Part shown: in pieces, positions 4,902-6,640 of the stretch
How positions within the stretch are numbered: the stretch's first letter is position 1
Layout: every line of letters starts with the position of its first letter
Assembly: GCA_002254975.1 (NCBI GenBank)
Contig: NJEB01000077.1
Span: forward strand, 1 to 6,640
DNA from: Candidatus Hecatellales archaeon ex4484_218
GTDB taxonomy: Archaea > Thermoproteota > Bathyarchaeia > Hecatellales > Hecatellaceae
Length of the DNA: 6,640 nt
Direction of reading: 5' to 3'
The notes under the pieces: generated by a model
What the model saw: the letters and a program-made list of their open reading frames with translations, nothing else
Told to the model about the DNA's origin: nothing
Database searches by the model: none
Position numbers and translations under genes: made by a program

Positions 4902-6503
4902 ATGGTAGGGCTAAGAAAATTGGAGGAAAAATTGTTGGAAAAAACTGGTTTAAATTCTATTACAGCTGAAGATATGATGGTTTTGGAGGTAAACTCAGAA
5001 TATCTTGGTGTTTCAACTTTTCAGCTGATGGAATGTGCTGGTAAAGCTGTTGCTGACCAAATTGTTAAGGAAGCTGAAAAACTTGGAATAAGCAGGGAGG
5101 AAGGTGTAACTTTTTTTGTTGGAACTGGAAGAAATGGTGGAGATGGAATGGTTGCAGCCCGTCATTTAGCCAGCTTAGGATTTAAGGTTTGGGTTGTTTT
5201 GGTTGGGGTTGAGGAAAAAATTGTTGACCCTAATGTTAAGCTTAACTGGGAAACCTTAAAAAAACTTAAATCAATTCAGGTTAAGGTTGCCTCAGATTCA
5301 AGTTTAATTCCAAAAATTGAAACACCTATTGTTGTTGATGCTTTACTAGGAACAGGTGTTAAAGGTAAACTTAGAGAGCCAATTCTTCAAGCTGTTAAAA
5401 TTATCAATAAAGTTAAAGGGTTTAAGGTTTCAATCGACCTACCAACAGGTATAGATGCATCAACAGGTGAATTATTAGGTGAAACTGTAAAAGCAGATTT
5501 AACCATAACATTCCATAAACCAAAAACAGGCTTAATCAAAGCCAAAAATTATGCTGGAAAAATTGTTGTAGCCTCCATAGGAATCCCAGTAGAAGCTGAA
5601 ACCTATACTGGTCCTGGAGATGTTAAAAAAATTTGGAAGCCTAGACCTTCCCAAACCCATAAAGGAGATTTTGGTCGTCTGCTTATAGTTGGTGGAAGTA
5701 AAACCTATACTGGTGCACCAGCTTTTGCAGCTTTAGCAGCCTACAAGGTTGGGGTTGACCTTGTATGGGTGGCTGCTCCAACCCAAACAGCCTATACCAT
5801 AGCCACCTATTCACCAGAAATTATAACCATTAAACTTGAAGGTGAAAATTTTAACACTAACAACTTAAACCAGCTTAAACCTTACATTGAAAGAGCAACA
5901 ACCTTACTTGTAGGTCCAGGACTTGGAACTGAAAAAGAAACTTTTGAGGCTTTTTGGCTTTTAATCGGTGAAGCTGAAAAACAAGGGGTTCCAGTTGTTT
6001 TAGATGCTGATGGGCTTAAAGCTTACAGTCAACAAAAAAGAAAACTAGGAACATCCCTAATTTTAACACCTCATCAAGCTGAATTTACAATGTTAACTGG
6101 AGAAAAACTTCCTGAATTTTTGGAGGATAAAACTGAAAAAGTTAAAATTGCTGCTAAAAAACTTGGATGTGTTTTACTTGTTAAAGGTTGGATTGATTTA
6201 ATCTCAGATGGTGAAAAAATTAAACTAAATCAAACAGGAAACCCAGGAATGACTGTTGGGGGAACAGGAGATATTTTAGCTGGAATTTTGGCAGGTTTAA
6301 TAGCTCAAAAAATTAACCCATTTGATGCAGCTTGTGCAGCAGCTTTTCTTAATGGTGCTGCAGGAGATTTAGCCTACAAAAAGAAAGGTTATAGCCTAAC
6401 TCCAACAGATATGCTTGAAGAAATATCAACCCTACTTCAAAATCCAATGAAACATAAAGAGATTATGGATAGCTTGATTTTTCTTACGAAGTCTTCTTTT
6501 TAA
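4902..6503 (+). CDS. nnr: Bifunctional NAD(P)H-hydrate epimerase / ADP-dependent NAD(P)H-hydrate dehydratase
   Basis: The 533-residue protein repairs hydrated NADH and NADPH (NADHX, NADPHX): the N-terminal YjeF_N half (about 20-235) interconverts R and S forms, and the C-terminal ribokinase-like half (about 245-512) dehydrates the S form using ADP. Seen in the sequence: GTGRNGGDG (74-82) of the epimerase nucleotide site, VVDALLGTG with D146, SIDLPTGID (177-185) and HKPKTG. In the dehydratase: HKGDFGRLLIVGGS (253-266), VGPGLG (337-342), VLDADGL (366-372), LTPHQAEF (388-395) and GNPGMTVGGTGDILAG (446-461) with catalytic D457. The length and domain order match bacterial and archaeal Nnr. In the motif MENAG the Asn is Cys (MECAGKAV), a minor variation. 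The start at 4902 fits the TATA spacing; the first 18 residues are a short extension before the conserved ITAEDM. It is transcribed opposite to both flanks and is cytosolic. Confidence 0.97.
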   Translation: MVGLRKLEEKLLEKTGLNSITAEDMMVLEVNSEYLGVSTFQLMECAGKAVADQIVKEAEKLGISREEGVTFFVGTGRNGGDGMVAARHLASLGFKVWVVLVGVEEKIVDPNVKLNWETLKKLKSIQVKVASDSSLIPKIETPIVVDALLGTGVKGKLREPILQAVKIINKVKGFKVSIDLPTGIDASTGELLGETVKADLTITFHKPKTGLIKAKNYAGKIVVASIGIPVEAETYTGPGDVKKIWKPRPSQTHKGDFGRLLIVGGSKTYTGAPAFAALAAYKVGVDLVWVAAPTQTAYTIATYSPEIITIKLEGENFNTNNLNQLKPYIERATTLLVGPGLGTEKETFEAFWLLIGEAEKQGVPVVLDADGLKAYSQQKRKLGTSLILTPHQAEFTMLTGEKLPEFLEDKTEKVKIAAKKLGCVLLVKGWIDLISDGEKIKLNQTGNPGMTVGGTGDILAGILAGLIAQKINPFDAACAAAFLNGAAGDLAYKKKGYSLTPTDMLEEISTLLQNPMKHKEIMDSLIFLTKSSF

Positions 6504-6520
6504 CATCCCTTGCGACTCTA

Positions 6521-6640
6521 CTATTCGGAAATCAACGCTTTTACAGCATCTAAATGTTGCTTAAAGATTTTTAGAATTTTTTCACCTTTAGCTATTTCGC
6601 TTAATACTAATATTTTTAAGTTTGCTTTTTCCTTAAGTAA
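6521..6640 (-). CDS. C-terminal end of an unknown protein (5' end outside window)
   Basis: From the right edge the minus strand is open for 39 codons to TAG at 6521-6523. The peptide is helical and rich in Lys, Leu and Ile (KILVLSEIAKGEKILKIF, ending KALISE), with codon use like its neighbours. It converges on nnr with only 17 bases between the two stops. The fragment is too short to name; a C-terminal helical bundle, for example of a regulator, is possible. Confidence 0.55.
   Translation of the reverse strand, partial: LLKEKANLKILVLSEIAKGEKILKIFKQHLDAVKALISE

Noticed and set aside
1..6640. CRISPR array, tRNA or rRNA genes, IS element ends
   Set aside because: No regularly spaced repeats, no cloverleaf-like sequences, no transposase-like frames and no terminal inverted repeats were seen; the intein is the only mobile element found.

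Overview
The window is AT-rich archaeal DNA. The archaeal reading rests on gene content: a stand-alone Lrp/AsnC ligand-binding (RAM) protein, a minimal nucleotidyltransferase/HEPN pair, an archaeal-type clan AA aspartic protease, a bifunctional NAD(P)HX repair enzyme, and a large LAGLIDADG intein in a PflA-like radical SAM protein. TATA-like boxes 25-35 bases upstream of starts, and one apparently leaderless gene, fit this. The lineage cannot be fixed from this sequence. An uncultivated Thermoproteota/Bathyarchaeia-like source is only a guess.

Layout. Bases 1-3126 (minus strand) are one uninterrupted reading frame of 1042 codons that leaves the window still open. It encodes, in order, a cysteine-rich N-terminal region, a 527-residue intein with an intact LAGLIDADG endonuclease, the radical SAM core, and then, without a stop, a SpoIIM (DUF95) membrane domain. 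The radical SAM part appears to lose its usual C-terminal end at the junction. Bases 3127-3200 hold two adjoining hairpins. Bases 3201-3865 (minus) hold a nucleotidyltransferase/HEPN toxin-antitoxin-type pair with a damaged junction: the HEPN reading frame lacks its N-terminus and has no start codon before its conserved core. Bases 3981-4220 (minus) encode a 79-residue stand-alone RAM protein whose best start is a TTG. Bases 4279-4704 (minus) encode a clan AA aspartic protease-like protein interrupted by one in-frame TGA at a position where relatives appear to have Trp. A 41-codon ORF (4676-4801) overlaps its start. A divergent promoter region of about 100 bases separates this leftward cluster from nnr (4902-6503, plus), the only rightward gene. 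The last 120 bases hold the C-terminal end of another leftward gene that converges on nnr.

The genes do not form one pathway. Nnr is housekeeping metabolite repair. The RAM protein is probably a sensor or partner of Lrp-type regulators. The toxin-antitoxin remnant and the interrupted protease look like accessory genes in decay. The most unusual object is the inteinated radical SAM-SpoIIM frame: splicing would rebuild a cysteine cluster next to the radical SAM core, and the fusion would place that enzyme on a membrane.
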